Part shown: one piece after another, positions 32,551 to 44,846 of the stretch
Layout of the letters: each line of letters starts with the position of its first letter
How positions within the stretch are numbered: position 1 is the stretch's first letter
Assembly (NCBI GenBank): GCA_005765155.1
Contig: VCCP01000004.1
Coordinates: forward strand, 3,100,001 to 3,164,000
DNA: 64,000 nt
Direction: 5' to 3'
Origin: Zelopaecilomyces penicillatus
Lineage: Eukaryota; Ascomycota; Sordariomycetes; Hypocreales; Pseudodiploosporaceae
Position numbers and translations under genes: made by a program
The notes under the pieces: generated by a model
The model's database searches: none
What the model was told of the DNA's origin: nothing
Seen by the model: only the letters and a program-made list of their open reading frames with translations

Positions 32551-33331
32551 AAATAAAGTTTTTAAAAAACTATTTTTTTAAAATTATAAATAATTAATTA
32601 ATTAATATAAATTTATTTAATTATTTATATAAGTTTTTTTTAATAATTTTAATTTTAATATAAATAAAAGATATATATAATATTTTAATAATAAAATTAA
32701 ATATATCTTTTATTTAATAATTAAAAAAAGATATATAATTAATATTTAAAAATATTAAATTATTTATAATTAATATAATCTTTATATAATTATTTTAATA
32801 CTATTAATACTATTAATTTTTTAATTCTTTTTAATATTTTTATTTATTCTTAATATATTATTTAATTATTATATATATAATATTTTTATTTTATTATAAT
32901 ATTTTTATTTATTATATTATTATTATATTATAATATTTAATAATAATCTTATATTTAAAAACATTTTTATTAAATTATATATTATAATTTATAAATAGTT
33001 TAATAATAATATATTATTTTATATAAGATAGTTTAATAGATAGATACTAGTGTAGATAGGTATAATACTACTATCACCTAAGTATTTCATTATTAAGTGC
33101 GCACTTACCTATATATAGAGCTCAATATCGATATATCTAGCCATATAAGGTGGGCGGTGAGTGTAGTGGGGTGATTTCGTTATTCAGCCTTCTGCCGCCA
33201 AACTCACACTAAAACCTTCGCACATACATACTCAATTACCAACAAGAGCTGGGTTCACGGCCCGCCTTACTGCGAGATTTGGTAGCCCCCAATGATTCCT
33301 ACGCTGTGCTCCCCCAACTTCTCTTCCCAAC

Positions 33332-36300
33332 ATGTCTGAATCCGCCGGCAATACCGGAGACACCATCAGTCCACTCAGTGTGGTTGCTATTAGACAGGCC
33401 CTAGTTTCCTCCTCGCCGTCCATTCGCGTTGCCAAACTACACCTGATAGATGACTCGATTGCTCAAAGATGTATGCTTGTCTCATAGGCTGTGCAGTGAG
33501 GTGTGCAATACTGACACGATATTGCTAGTCCTCGATCGAAGTCTTGATCATGATATCCTCCAGCTCCTGTTCGGCACCCATGCAATCTATTCAGACCGCG
33601 ATTCTAGACTAGCCGTACAAAAATGTCTAGTCGCTATTCTTTCCGAGGACGTTAGTCGAAAAAATTTGGGTCTATTGGTCAGGGCTATGCGTCAAGAGTC
33701 CCAGAAGAATGGCATTGCATCTTCAAGCGCTTTTGTCTTGGTGGAGTGGTGCAGTTTGCTACTGCAACACTTGGCTGGCTCCTCTGTATGGGATGAATAC
33801 TACATTGACATTTTGCTCACCAATGCAAATGTGTTGGAGAAATGTCTTCAAGCACCTTCCAGAAATAGCATCAGACGGTCTGCCGCCGTTGTTACTAGAA
33901 GAGGTTTTCGAAAACTATTTGCTCACACTGAAACGCGAGAGAAGAGGTTAACTGAAGCCGTAATGATCCTTACAGCCAAGAGCAACCAATCAATGGTCAA
34001 CCATGCTCCTATTCTAGGAGTGATCGCAGGCGTCTGTGCACGCCAATCTAATCTTAAGCCTATACTGGGAAACCTTAAGCAGAAGTATTTTGAGTTCCAT
34101 AACCGCGAGATGGCTAGCTCCCGGACGCCTTTGCCAGGACACATTACTACTGGTCTCTATGATTTTTTTCACAATTTCATAGTTCTCGATGATGTTGGAA
34201 ATGAGCTCATCCCATCGCTCGAAAAAGGCTTGCTCCGTGCACCTGAAGTTATACTTAACGGTATTCTAAAGCATTTTATCGAAGCCTTACCCGACAGTAT
34301 TGACCTTTCGACACTGCTAAGGGATAAACTTCTAAAGCCAATTATCTCAAACATAAAATCAAGCAATTCTACTGTGCGAACCGGAGCTTTAGCTTCTTTT
34401 CATGCCATTGTTGCTAAATGCCATGATATTGAGACTACCGACTATGTGAGCGACGAAATTCTAGGCCCATTGAAATCTGGCAAGCTTTCATCTCCTGACC
34501 ATCGTGCTCTCTATGCCGACATGCTAAAACCGTTACCCCTTTCCTTGCGTGGTGCGGAGAATATTGCAACTGCACTCGCCACCGTTGCGAGCAAAGAAGG
34601 CAATGAGGCGGCGTTAGCATCAGAGGTATCAACTCTGGCGCAAGCAGTTATTCTGATACTGGGAAAATCTGGTGCAATTAAGAATAGTGTGCTAGAATCT
34701 CTAGTTAAAGGGTTGGTAGACAAGAAGCCAGCGTCTCGCAGAATATGGATACTGAACATTGGAAACATTTTGCGAGCAGTTGATAGTATTGGACCGGCTA
34801 CTGAATTTACCTCTTTCATTCAAAGCACGGTGTCAAAACTCATCACCACTTTCAACGAAGTTATCGCAAATGCCGCATCAGCTGCTCAAAATGGTCTTAT
34901 TGTTGGAGCATATGTTCTCACAGCTTTAACACCGGTCATGCAGAGTCAACACCGGAAATCTCCCTTGGAGATAGAACTGAGAAAGGCACCTGTTGTGAGC
35001 CTGGCTGTGGCTACTGCGCAATCCTATCTACTCAATTATCGACTTTATAACAAACTGACTGTAGAAGAAGATGTTGAGTGGTTCTGTGATGCACTCATTT
35101 CTGTGGTTGGTGAGCTTGGCTCTCAGAAAAACCACGATGTTTTGTTAGCTTGGGCTGAGGCCATCATCTATCTGATTACTGCATCAAACTTACCTTCAAA
35201 GATACGACAGGAACTGGCAAAGTCAGTGTCCACTTTCTACGCTCAGAAGCCGAAGTTTGTAGCGGATGTCATCATCAATGGTCTCTGGAATGTCTTGGGT
35301 CGGACAGAGGATTGCAGAGTAGAGAAAGGCAACCTTATACGGGCATTACAGATTATCTGCCTTGAGCCTGGCAATTTCATTGCGGCGGGGACAACATGTC
35401 CAAAGGAGTTGCTAGAGGCACAAGCTTGTGCCATGCTAGTTCTTTCCAGCCCGGATCTCATTCCACGATCTAGTTGGATCTCATTCTGTCTCCGAATGGG
35501 CCTTGATCCTGGGGCCATTGCTGCAAAGCATACCGAAGACCTCTTGAAAGAGATTGAGCAGCGAACATCGCTCGAACAGAAGGTAGGTTCCTAGATTTTA
35601 CGTTTGATATATAAGTTACATCGCTGACTAGGTAAAAGTCTACATTTATAAAGCGAGCCGCGTTTAACGCAGCTGCAGAGTTGGCATTCGTTGCCCCCGA
35701 CGTTGTTATTCCTAGACTTCTAAAATCGCTCAGTTCCGATCTTAACCCCAACCAGCTTTGCAACATTGGTCCGATAGAGGCAGCTATTTTGAGAACACCA
35801 GAAGGCACCTGCTTCGTTGACGTGCTTCAGAGAAAGGGGAACGATGCTGCTCCGAACAAAAACACAAAGGATTACAATATTCTGAAGTGGGAGGAGGAGT
35901 TGAGAAGCCAACTGGAGAAGAAGAAGGGGCAGATACGAAAGCTCACAGCCGAAGAAGCATCAAAAGTCAATGCTCAGCTAAAGAAGGAAACTCAAATCAG
36001 AGCATCCATCAAAGATATTCAAGCAAAGCTCTTGCGTGGCATTGGCATCATCAACTCACTTGTAACAGGCCCCCCAACAGATGCCTCTATGTGGCTTGGA
36101 TCTGCCATTACACTACTACTCAACATCATTGAAGCAGGGGCTGGTCTCATACTAGGCGAGGCCGCCTGTTTAGCATATGTAGCCTGTTCTGGTAAAATGG
36201 CAAACCGACTTGGCCCCATCAGACCATTCATCGGTGCAGCAACCCTTCGGTTAAGAAATGCATCATTGCCGGAAATGTACACCCAAGAGCCACTTGAGGA

Positions 36301-39300
36301 TCTTATTACAAGAGTACTGTACAGACTGCGATTTGCTGGTGAACAACGGCCGTTCGATGCGGTATCGTTAACTTATGCGTTGCCCCTTCTTTTTGATATC
36401 CTACGTAGAGGTGGCTCAGCGCCGACCTCGGACGACAGAGACACCCAGGTTGTACTAGCTTTGGAAATTATATCATTTCACACCGATGTGTGCGAGAATG
36501 AATCTGTGCCGCGGGCTGAACTTCTATCTGCCCTTATTGAATCGATGCAGGTCTATACTCAACACTACAAGCTTGTCAAAGACAGTTTCGCAGACGTCTG
36601 TCGCCGCATAGCACCCAACATCAATGAAGATGAAGTCTCAGTCCTTTCGAAAGGCGCAGTTGTTCCACAAGCAAGTGTTAGAATCGCTGTTTTACAGTCA
36701 ATCAGTGCTGAGATTGATATGAGCGATTTCAACTGTTACGATGAGATTTGGCTCGCCTGCCATGACGACTTGCCGGAAAATCAAGAGCTTGGCAAAGAAA
36801 TATGGGAGGAAAGTGGGTTTAAACTTCGATCTGATGCCGCTGTAAGGATATTACCTTTTCTGGAGAGTAAAGACTCTCAACTTCGCAGGGCCGCTGCGCG
36901 CTCTCTCTCAGAAGCCTCAGCCTTGCACCAACAAGTTTTGCACGAAGTAATTCCGAAGCTCAAGATATCTTATCAAGATTTAGCGAAACCGAAGGTACAA
37001 CTGCTTGACGAGTTCGGCATGCCCAGAAAAATGGACCTCTCTGATCCTTGGGAGGCTAGACATGGTATTGCCACGGCTTTTAAGGAGCTCGCCTTCGTTT
37101 TGAACAGAGAGCAGACAGATTCACTGTTTGATTTCTTGATAGAGTCCGGCCCTCTTGGAGATCAAAATGGTGCAGTTCGGGTTGAGATGCTAGATGCCGC
37201 CATTCGGGCAATTGAGCTTCACGGAAAGGGCATGGTTGACAAACTAATACAGAAGTTTGAACGGACATTGGAGCAACCCGACAAGAATAGTGAGGCTATT
37301 GATCGGGTAAATGAGGCAGTCATAATAATGTACGGTGCCTTGGCCCGCCATCTCGACAATGGGGACTCCAAAATACCAGTTGTGATCGAGCGACTTCTCG
37401 CCACCTTGAGCACGCCATCAGAGACGGTACAATATGCTATTGCGGAATGTCTCCCACCGCTTATCAGATCATCTTCTCAAAGCACACCACAGTACTTCGA
37501 AAAAATCATGGACGATTTGCTCAATTCGAAGAAGTATGCCACTCAAAGAGGTGCTGCCTATGGTTTGGCTGGGTTAGTTTTAGGACGAGGTATATCTAGC
37601 CTACGCGAATTTCGAGTCGTATCACGTCTCAGGGATGCCATCGAGAATAAAAAGGATGCGCATCAGAGGGAAGCAGCTTTGCTGGGGTTTGAGCTATTGT
37701 CCACAATGCTTGGCCGACTCTTCGAGCCCTATGTTATCCAAATCGTACCACAGCTTTTGACCGGATTTGGTGACGCTAATGCCGATGTGCGTGATGCTTG
37801 TTTAGCGACGGCAAAAGCATGTTTTGGAAAACTGAGCTCTTATGGTGTCCAAAGGATCATGCCTACACTTCTTAATGGACTGGAAGATCAGCAATGGAGA
37901 AGTAAAAGGGGTGCTTGTGACCTACTCGGGGCCATGGCATATCTTGATCCAAATCAGCTCGCTAACAGCTTGCCTGATATCATTCCACCATTAACTGGTG
38001 TGCTAAATGATAGCCATAAGGAAGTTAGAACTGCTGCAAATCGAAGTCTGAAGCGGTTTGGCGAGGTTATCAACAACCCCGAGATCAAGAGCTTAGTTGA
38101 CGTTTTACTCAAGGCTTTGAGTGACCCAACCAAGTACACGGACGAAGCTTTGGACTCCCTCATCAGAGTACAATTTGTACATTATCTCGATGCACCATCT
38201 CTGGCTTTGGTTACACGCATCTTACAACGCGGACTAGGCGACCGCTCCAACACGAAACGCAAGGCTGCTCAGGTCATTGGTAGCTTGGCTCATCTGACAG
38301 AAAAGAAGGACATTATTGCACATCTCCCCATCCTCATTGCGGGCCTTAAAGTGGCCGCTGTGGACCCTGTGCCGACTACTCGTGCAACTGCATCGAGAGC
38401 CCTTGGTTCCCTTGTCGAGAAACTGGGCGAGGATGCACTTCCTGATCTTATTCCAGGTCTGATGCAAACCTTAAAATCAGACACTGGTGCAGGTGACCGT
38501 CTTGGCTCTGCTCAAGCTCTCAGCGAAGTATTAGCTGGACTGGGCACAACTAGACTCGAAGAGACTCTGCCGACTATCCTGCAAAATGTCGAATCGTCTA
38601 AACCTGCAGTTCGAGAGGGGTTCATGTCCTTGTTTATATTCCTTCCCGTTTGTTTCGGAAACAGCTTTTCGAGCTATCTGGGCCGCATCGTGCCACCTAT
38701 TCTTGCTGGTTTGGCTGACGATGTTGAATCTATTCGTGAAACAGCACTTCGCGCAGGGCGACTTCTTGTGAAGAATTTTGCGATACGGGCCGTAGACCTC
38801 CTCTTGCCCGAACTAGAGCGAGGTCTTGCTGACGATAGTTACAGAATTCGACTTAGCTCTGTTGAACTTGTTGGTGACTTGTTATTCAATCTGACAGGGG
38901 TGAAGGCGAATATGGAAGATGAGGATGAAGATGAGGATGACGTCAAAGAGGCAAGTGCTTCATTAAAGGAGGTCCTGGGCGAAGAGAAGCGCAACAAAAT
39001 TCTCTCAGCACTCTATGTTTGTCGCTGCGATACTGCTGGTGCTGTCCGATCAGCGGCGATTTCTGTTTGGAAAGCTTTGGTTCACAGCCCTAGAACGCTC
39101 AAAGAGTTGGTTCCAACTCTGACGCAACTCATAATTCGACGTTTGGGTAGCTCCAACATGGAACACAAGGTTATTGCCAGCAATGCCCTTGGCGAGCTAA
39201 TTCGGAAAGCTGGTGACGGTGTGCTGGCGAATCTTCTTCCAACCCTGGAGGAAGGCTTGCAAACATCAACTGATACGGATGCCAAGCAAGGGATATGCCT

Positions 39301-41499
39301 TGCACTTCGGGAGCTCATCGCATCCGCTTCACATGAGTCTTTGGAAGACCATGAGAAGACACTCATTTCGGTTGTTCGCACAGCCCTCACTGACTCCGAT
39401 GAAGAAGTCAGAGAAGCAGCCGCGGAGGCATTTGACTCTCTTCAACAAATCCTTGGGAAACGAGCAGTTGACCAAGTGCTTCCATACTTGCTCAGCTTGC
39501 TTAGATCCGAAAGCGAAGCAGACAATGCTCTATCGGCTCTACTAACGCTTCTTACTGAAACGACTCGCTCTAATATTATTTTACCGAATCTTATCCCAAC
39601 GCTCACGACTCCACCGATATCTGCGTTTGATGCCAAGGCACTAGCATCTCTATCCAAGGTGGCGGGGGCAGCCATGAATAGACGGCTACCGAATATCATT
39701 AATTCATTAATGGATAATGAAATTAATTGCCAAGATAATGAGCTACGAGAGGACTTGGAGGTTTCCTTCGACACGGTGATTCAGTCAATAGATGAATATG
39801 ATGGTTTAAATACGGTCATGAACGTTCTTCTCGGACTTCTCAAAAACGAGGATCATCGCCGAAGGGCTGCCACAGCCCGCCACATGGGTAGCTTTTTTTC
39901 TGCGTCTAGCGTGGACTATTCTCGATATAACCAGGATATCATTCGATCCCTGCTTAATTCGTTCGACGATGGTGATGTTGATGTAGTGAAGGCTGCATGG
40001 GCAGCGCTAAATGAGTTCACTAAGAAACTTAAAAAAGAGGAGATGGAATCTCTGGTGGCTTCAACTCGGCAGGCACTTCAAAGGGTTGGCGTTGCGGGTG
40101 CCCATTTGCGAGGGTTTGAACTGCCAAGGGGCATCAACGCTATACTTCCCATCTTCCTTCAAGGTCTAATGAATGGTTCTACTGAACAGAGAGTGCTTGC
40201 AGCGCAGGGAATCTCAGATATTGTGGACAGAACAAGCGAAGCATCACTAAAGCCATTCGTTACTCAGATCACGGGGCCACTTATTCGTGTTGTATCGGAA
40301 CGTGCAACTGACGTCAAGTCGGCCATTTTATTCACCTTGAATAACCTGCTGGATAAAATGCCGACTGCTTTGAAGCCTTTCTTGCCCCAGCTGCAACGGA
40401 CATTTGCAAAGTCGCTTGCTGATACTACTAGCGAGGTCCTAAGATCCAGAGCGGCTAAAGCCTTGGGGACACTCATCAAACACACACCTCGTATCGATCC
40501 TTTGATCGCCGAATTAGTAACCGGCTCCAAAACGACGAATTCAGGGGTCAGGACAGCAATGCTGAAGGCTCTATATGAAGTTATCAGTCGGGCTGGGGCA
40601 AATATGGGTGAGACCTCGCGATCCGCCGTTCTTTCTCTAATCGATATGGATACCGACGGGCGTAACGAGGCAATGACAGTCACGAATGCTAAGCTTCTTG
40701 GTGCTTTGATAAAAAATGTCACCGAAGATGCAGCATTAAATCTACTCAAGAACAGAGTTGTAACAACTCAGTTCAGCAACTCATCTGTACTTTCCCTCAA
40801 CTCCGTGCTTGTGGAGTCTCCAGACACGTTGTTACAAAGCACAATTGCAGATGAGCTACCAGACTTCTTATGTCAAGGAATGTCCAATAGTGATGTAAGT
40901 TGTACCAGAAGCATAGTTCCCTACTTTTTCTAATGATCTCCCTTTCCCAGATATTTATAACGGAAAACTGCATACTCGCAACAGGCAAGCTTTTGCTTTC
41001 AGCCCCTCCCAAAAATTTCGACAGTGTGAAAAGGGTTGTCGACAAATTAGCGACAATCATCCAACCAGGGAATCCTACAGATTCTAGGCGGCTTGCTCTA
41101 GTAATCGTTCGAACCATCAGTAGGAAGAACATGGATTTGATTAGACCCCATGTGCCTCTGCTAGCTCCGCCGATATTTGCCAGCGTCAGGGACATTGTGA
41201 TTCCCGTCAAGTTATCAGCTGAAGCGGCTTTCGTCGAGTTGTTTGGTGTGGTGGAAGAGGAAGACCGAGTATTCAACAAGTACATGGCCGGACCTGGAAA
41301 TGACCTACCATCAAATACCAAGCGAAGCATGAGTGATTATTTCAAGCGCGTTGCTATGAGGCTTGGAGCCCAGGCAAGGGAGAGGCGGGAAGCAGAAGGT
41401 GGCCAGGGAGGGTTGGGACTTTCCAATGATGAGGCTGAAGATGAGAGAGAGATATGGAGCGTGGGCAAGGTTGATATTAGTGGCGAAGCTATATCGTAA
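33332..41499 (+). CDS. GCN1: eIF2-kinase activator Gcn1
   Basis: Four exons, 33332-33470, 33529-35582, 35639-40894 and 40951-41499, encode 2,665 aa, the usual size for fungal Gcn1. The introns are 58, 56 and 56 bp, GT..AG, and the phases close. Nearly the whole protein is HEAT/TOG-type helical repeats. The region around residues 1300-1780 resembles the HEAT part of eEF3 (QWRSKRGACDLLGAMAY, then VQFVHYLDAPSLALV), and the part after about 2000 corresponds to the segment that binds the RWD domain of Gcn2. An acidic patch EDEDEDEDD lies near residue 1825, preceding the latter part. Gcn1 sits on stalled or collided ribosomes and, with Gcn20, lets uncharged tRNA activate Gcn2, which phosphorylates eIF2alpha. 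It is cytosolic. The 5' flank is shortened by the AT-rich island. Confidence 0.96.
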
Positions 41500-42004
41500 G
41501 ACTTCTCATGTATCAAATAAAACAATCGTACAGGCAACCCATTAGAGCGTTGGATATACGAGCTGGATCTAGCTGTAACGAAGTAGAAGATACATCTTAC
41601 CACCAATAGTGAATAAGGTATGGGATCAGACTTTTTCTAATCTTTTATTAACTATGTTTCTTCACACTAGGTGCCTGCGTTGATGCCCTCATATACAGAC
41701 CTATACGTAGAATTCCACGTAGGCGCAAGTAGCTGAGGTGCAATGTAGAGAGAAAGAAGTCTACTTGTTGTGATAATGTACCGGTACAATGAGTGACAAA
41801 GCTCACGTGATACGGTTTCCAGTATCAACTCGCGGAGCCCTCGCTTAGCGCCCAACTAGGGGTCTAGTGCACGTGAACCCACAAACTTTCCGAGTGTAAT
41901 GTGCGTGACCTAAGAAATTCTGGCCTCCCACACCCCTCCAAGACTTTAACCTATCTCACAACCCATCGAGCATCGACCGACCATCGCCGCCAGAGACAAT
42001 CAAG
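41500..42004 (+). promoter_or_regulatory. GCN1-RPL19 intergenic region with two CACGTG boxes
   Basis: The palindrome TCACGTGA (41803-41810) lies about 195 bp before the RPL19 ATG, and CACGTG (41870-41875) about 130 bp before it. Pyrimidine-rich sequence follows close to the start codon. CACGTG is the Cbf1 site, and Cbf1 together with Tbf1 drives ribosomal protein genes in Candida-type yeasts. No clear Tbf1 (TTAGGG-type) site was found. The first part of the region holds the GCN1 3' end. Confidence 0.5.
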
Positions 42005-42802
42005 ATGTAAGTAACCGGAGAGGTGGACGGCATCGAGACCAACTGTGTGGCATGCATGTTGTCATTGATGTCATCTGATCTACAAAGCGATAGGGAAGAG
42101 ATGGGAATTGCAATCGAAAAGAGCCTGCTGGCTAACGTCGTTCTTTGTTTTGTTGGTTTACAGGGTCAACTTGCGAACTCAGAAGCGTCTCGCCGCGTCG
42201 GTCATCGGCTGCGGCAAGCGCAAAATCTGGCTGGATCCCAATGAGCAAAGCGAGATCTCCAACGCCAACTCGCGCCAGACAGTCCGAAAGCTCGTTGCCG
42301 ATGGCCTCATCATTCGAAAGCCCGTGACGATGCACTCACGGTCTCGGGCCCGTGAGCTCAACCTTGCCCGAAGAGAGGGTCGACACCGAGGTTACGGAAA
42401 GAGAAAGGGTACAGCTGATGCTCGCATGCCCTCGCAGGTCCTCTGGATGCGCCGCCTCCGAGTTCTCCGACGTCTCTTAGTCAAGTACCGCGCCAGCGGC
42501 AAGATTGACAAGCATCTGTATCACGAGCTTTACCATCTCAGCAAGGGTAACACCTTCAAGCACAAGCGCGCTCTTGTGGAGCACGTATGATTCCACCTTC
42601 CTAATATATGTCTAATTAGAGAAATGCGGCAGACACTAATAGTCTTATACAACAGATCCACCGAGCCAAAGCCGAGAAACAGCGTGAGAAGATGCTCAAG
42701 GAGGAAATGGATGCTAAGCGTGCGAAGACCAAGGCTGCTCGTGAGCGCAAGCTGGAGAGGGCAGAAGCGAAGCGAACTGCCATGTTGGCGGACGACGAAT
42801 AG
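42005..42802 (+). CDS. RPL19: 60S ribosomal protein L19 (eL19)
   Basis: Three exons, 42005-42006, 42164-42584 and 42656-42802, encode 189 aa. The first coding exon contributes only AT. Intron 1 (157 bp, GTAAGT..TACAG) splits the start codon, and the G comes from exon 2. Translation then reads MVNLRTQKRLAASVIGCGKR, the canonical eL19 start, with WLDPNE, the basic SRSRARELN segment, GYGKRKGTADARMPS and the long basic C-terminal helix (KAEKQREKM..). Intron 2 is 71 bp. eL19 belongs to the large cytosolic subunit and makes a bridge to the 40S. Intron-split or intron-adjacent ATGs are known in fungal ribosomal protein genes. Regulation is probably through the CACGTG boxes upstream. Confidence 0.97.
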
Positions 42803-44846
42803 ACAATATGACCATGTCAGTCTTGAGAGGAGGCTGCATTCGGAGTCTACGGGGTGGGTTCTGTTTTACGCCCTTCTGGTTTCAAAAGTCGTACCGGTGG
42901 GGCTTCTGGTATGTAGCATTGAAAAATGGAATCGACAATGCTCGGAAACTTGCCTTATGATTATCACGCCTTCAGTTGACACTCCATCGTGTCTGAGAAT
43001 AGCCCTTGCATGTCAGATCAGGATGCATTTGCTTTCTGTTGACGATCAGGCTTTCGGTCCCCAGTTTCACATTCATAATGAGATGACATAAAGAAAAGCT
43101 CTTGAAATATAATTGTGCAATTTGTGAAACTTATGAAGCCTCATGACTACTTTAGCAACTTTGTAATTCATATTAGACCAAACAAACAATCCTGCCGGGT
43201 ATGGCTTGGCTTGGTCTGCATATTAAATATACTAAAATTTATAATCATATTACCAAACGCTACTAGTACCAGAAGAATCAGTTTTAGGGTGTGTTTGTTA
43301 ATAACTTTAGGCACCGTTCTATTAGCTAATAGAGGCTGTGCTGGTTGAGTGTTTGTTTACTAATTGAGGGCTGGTATTAAGAGTAATTGGGGTGTATAGG
43401 GCAGCAGCCCTTTGATTGATTGATCTTCTTGCTTATATCTATATAGTATTAGGAAGCTAAAAGTAGGTCTAGGGCTCTATTAGAGGACCGGTTAAGGGAT
43501 GTAATAATTATTATATACCCCTTATAATTATCTATTCTATTAAAATATCTTTTATAAGTAGGTCTATTATAATAAATAATGCTTTATAATTATAAGGTTT
43601 ATTATACTTAAAGATATCTTATAATTTAAGAATTTATTATAATTACTAGCTTTTTTTATTTTAATATTTATTATAATTATAATAATAATTAAAATTATAA
43701 TAGATTTTTAATTATTTATTATATTAAATAATTAAATAAATAATTTAATTTATAAATTTATATTAATATAATATTAATAAAATATTAAATTAAGATTATA
43801 TTTAAAATAAATAATAATCTTATTATATAAATTAAAGAATTATATATTAAAATTTTATTATAAATTAAATAAATTAAAAAGAAATTAAAAAATATATAAT
43901 AAATTTTATAATATTATAATATATTATATATCTTATTTTAAACTAGATTTCATATAATAAATAATATTTTATTATTAAAGCTTTTTTTAATAATATAAAA
44001 TAGTTTATATTAAATAATAAATTATTAATAAATTTTTTTAATTTAATATATTATATAAATAAATATTAAAACAGATTTTATTTAAATTAAATATTTGTAT
44101 TTAAATATAATAATATATTTTAATATAATTAAAATAAAATAAAATATTAATATAAAGTTATTAATAAAAGAATAAAATATAATTAAATTATAAATATCTT
44201 TATTTTATATTGAAAAGTTTTAATAAATTAAAGATTTAAATATATAATATTTAAAAAGTATAATATAAATAATAATATCTTATAATCTATAAACTTTTAA
44301 AATATATTTAAATTAATAAACTTATATATAAATTAATTTATTAGAAATTTTATTACTTAGTTCTTAATATAGCTTTTTAATAGCTATATATATTAACAAA
44401 TAGTGTTGGCCAGCAGTGATATAACACATATGATTTATAATGCTCTTTAAGCAGTAATTATTTATTATTATCGCTCAACTAGGTGTAGAACACTGTCGTT
44501 CCTCTCTCGAGCATACGCGTGTAGATCTTTAGGACTGCCTGACAGACATTGGCATAAACTAGCGGGTTTGATAAGGCAGTGGATTCTTTTAAAACACCGG
44601 AACCGCTCTGCAGTTTCAAACTTTCCCGGCGTCCGCATGGGAATGGCAAAACCACCTGCAATACAGCAATGTTGTTGGGGTAAAAGTTACGTCGGACAAG
44701 TTAAATTTACTTGCTAAAGTATATGGTCCTTTAGTTTCACATTTGACGAGGGCTCGCGTACAATACTAAGAGCTTTTAACTTAAACTTGCTAATGGCTGC
44801 TGTTTCTTGGTTCCCAATGAAGGTAGGGTAAATAGTATGTACGTGA
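42803..44846. other. convergent region with a 1 kb AT-rich island
   Basis: The RPL19 and fimbrin stop codons face each other across 2 kb. About 42,803-43,400 is of moderate composition, and 43,480-44,400 is almost pure A+T and RIP-like. The left border contains GTGTTTGTTAATAAC (about 43,290). A weakly similar inverted sequence, containing TTAACAAATAGTGTT, lies at the right border (about 44,393-44,407), hinting at a DNA transposon. The frames at 42624-43091, 43115-43348 and 44479-44661 have no domain and are not called. Confidence 0.5.

Larger units (their letters stand above)
31142..33331. other. divergent intergenic region with a 1.7 kb AT-rich island
   Basis: The helicase (minus) and GCN1 (plus) start codons are 2.2 kb apart. 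Normal composition holds for about 230 bp beside the helicase and about 220 bp before GCN1. Between about 31370 and 33100 the DNA is extremely AT-rich, with (TA)n-containing tandem repeats at 31420-31640 and a less mutated patch at 32090-32265. An internal segment at 32425-32550 has an inverted relative at 47345-47455. No coding sequence is readable. It is most simply an old transposon insertion destroyed by RIP within a shared promoter. Confidence 0.6.

Noticed and set aside
35720..39774. Several minus-strand frames of 60-110 residues within GCN1
   Set aside because: Shadows of the GCN1 coding frame; no domain similarity.
42007..42163. C/D-box snoRNA in RPL19 intron 1
   Set aside because: TTGATGT and CTGA occur but are too close together, with no terminal stem or second box pair.
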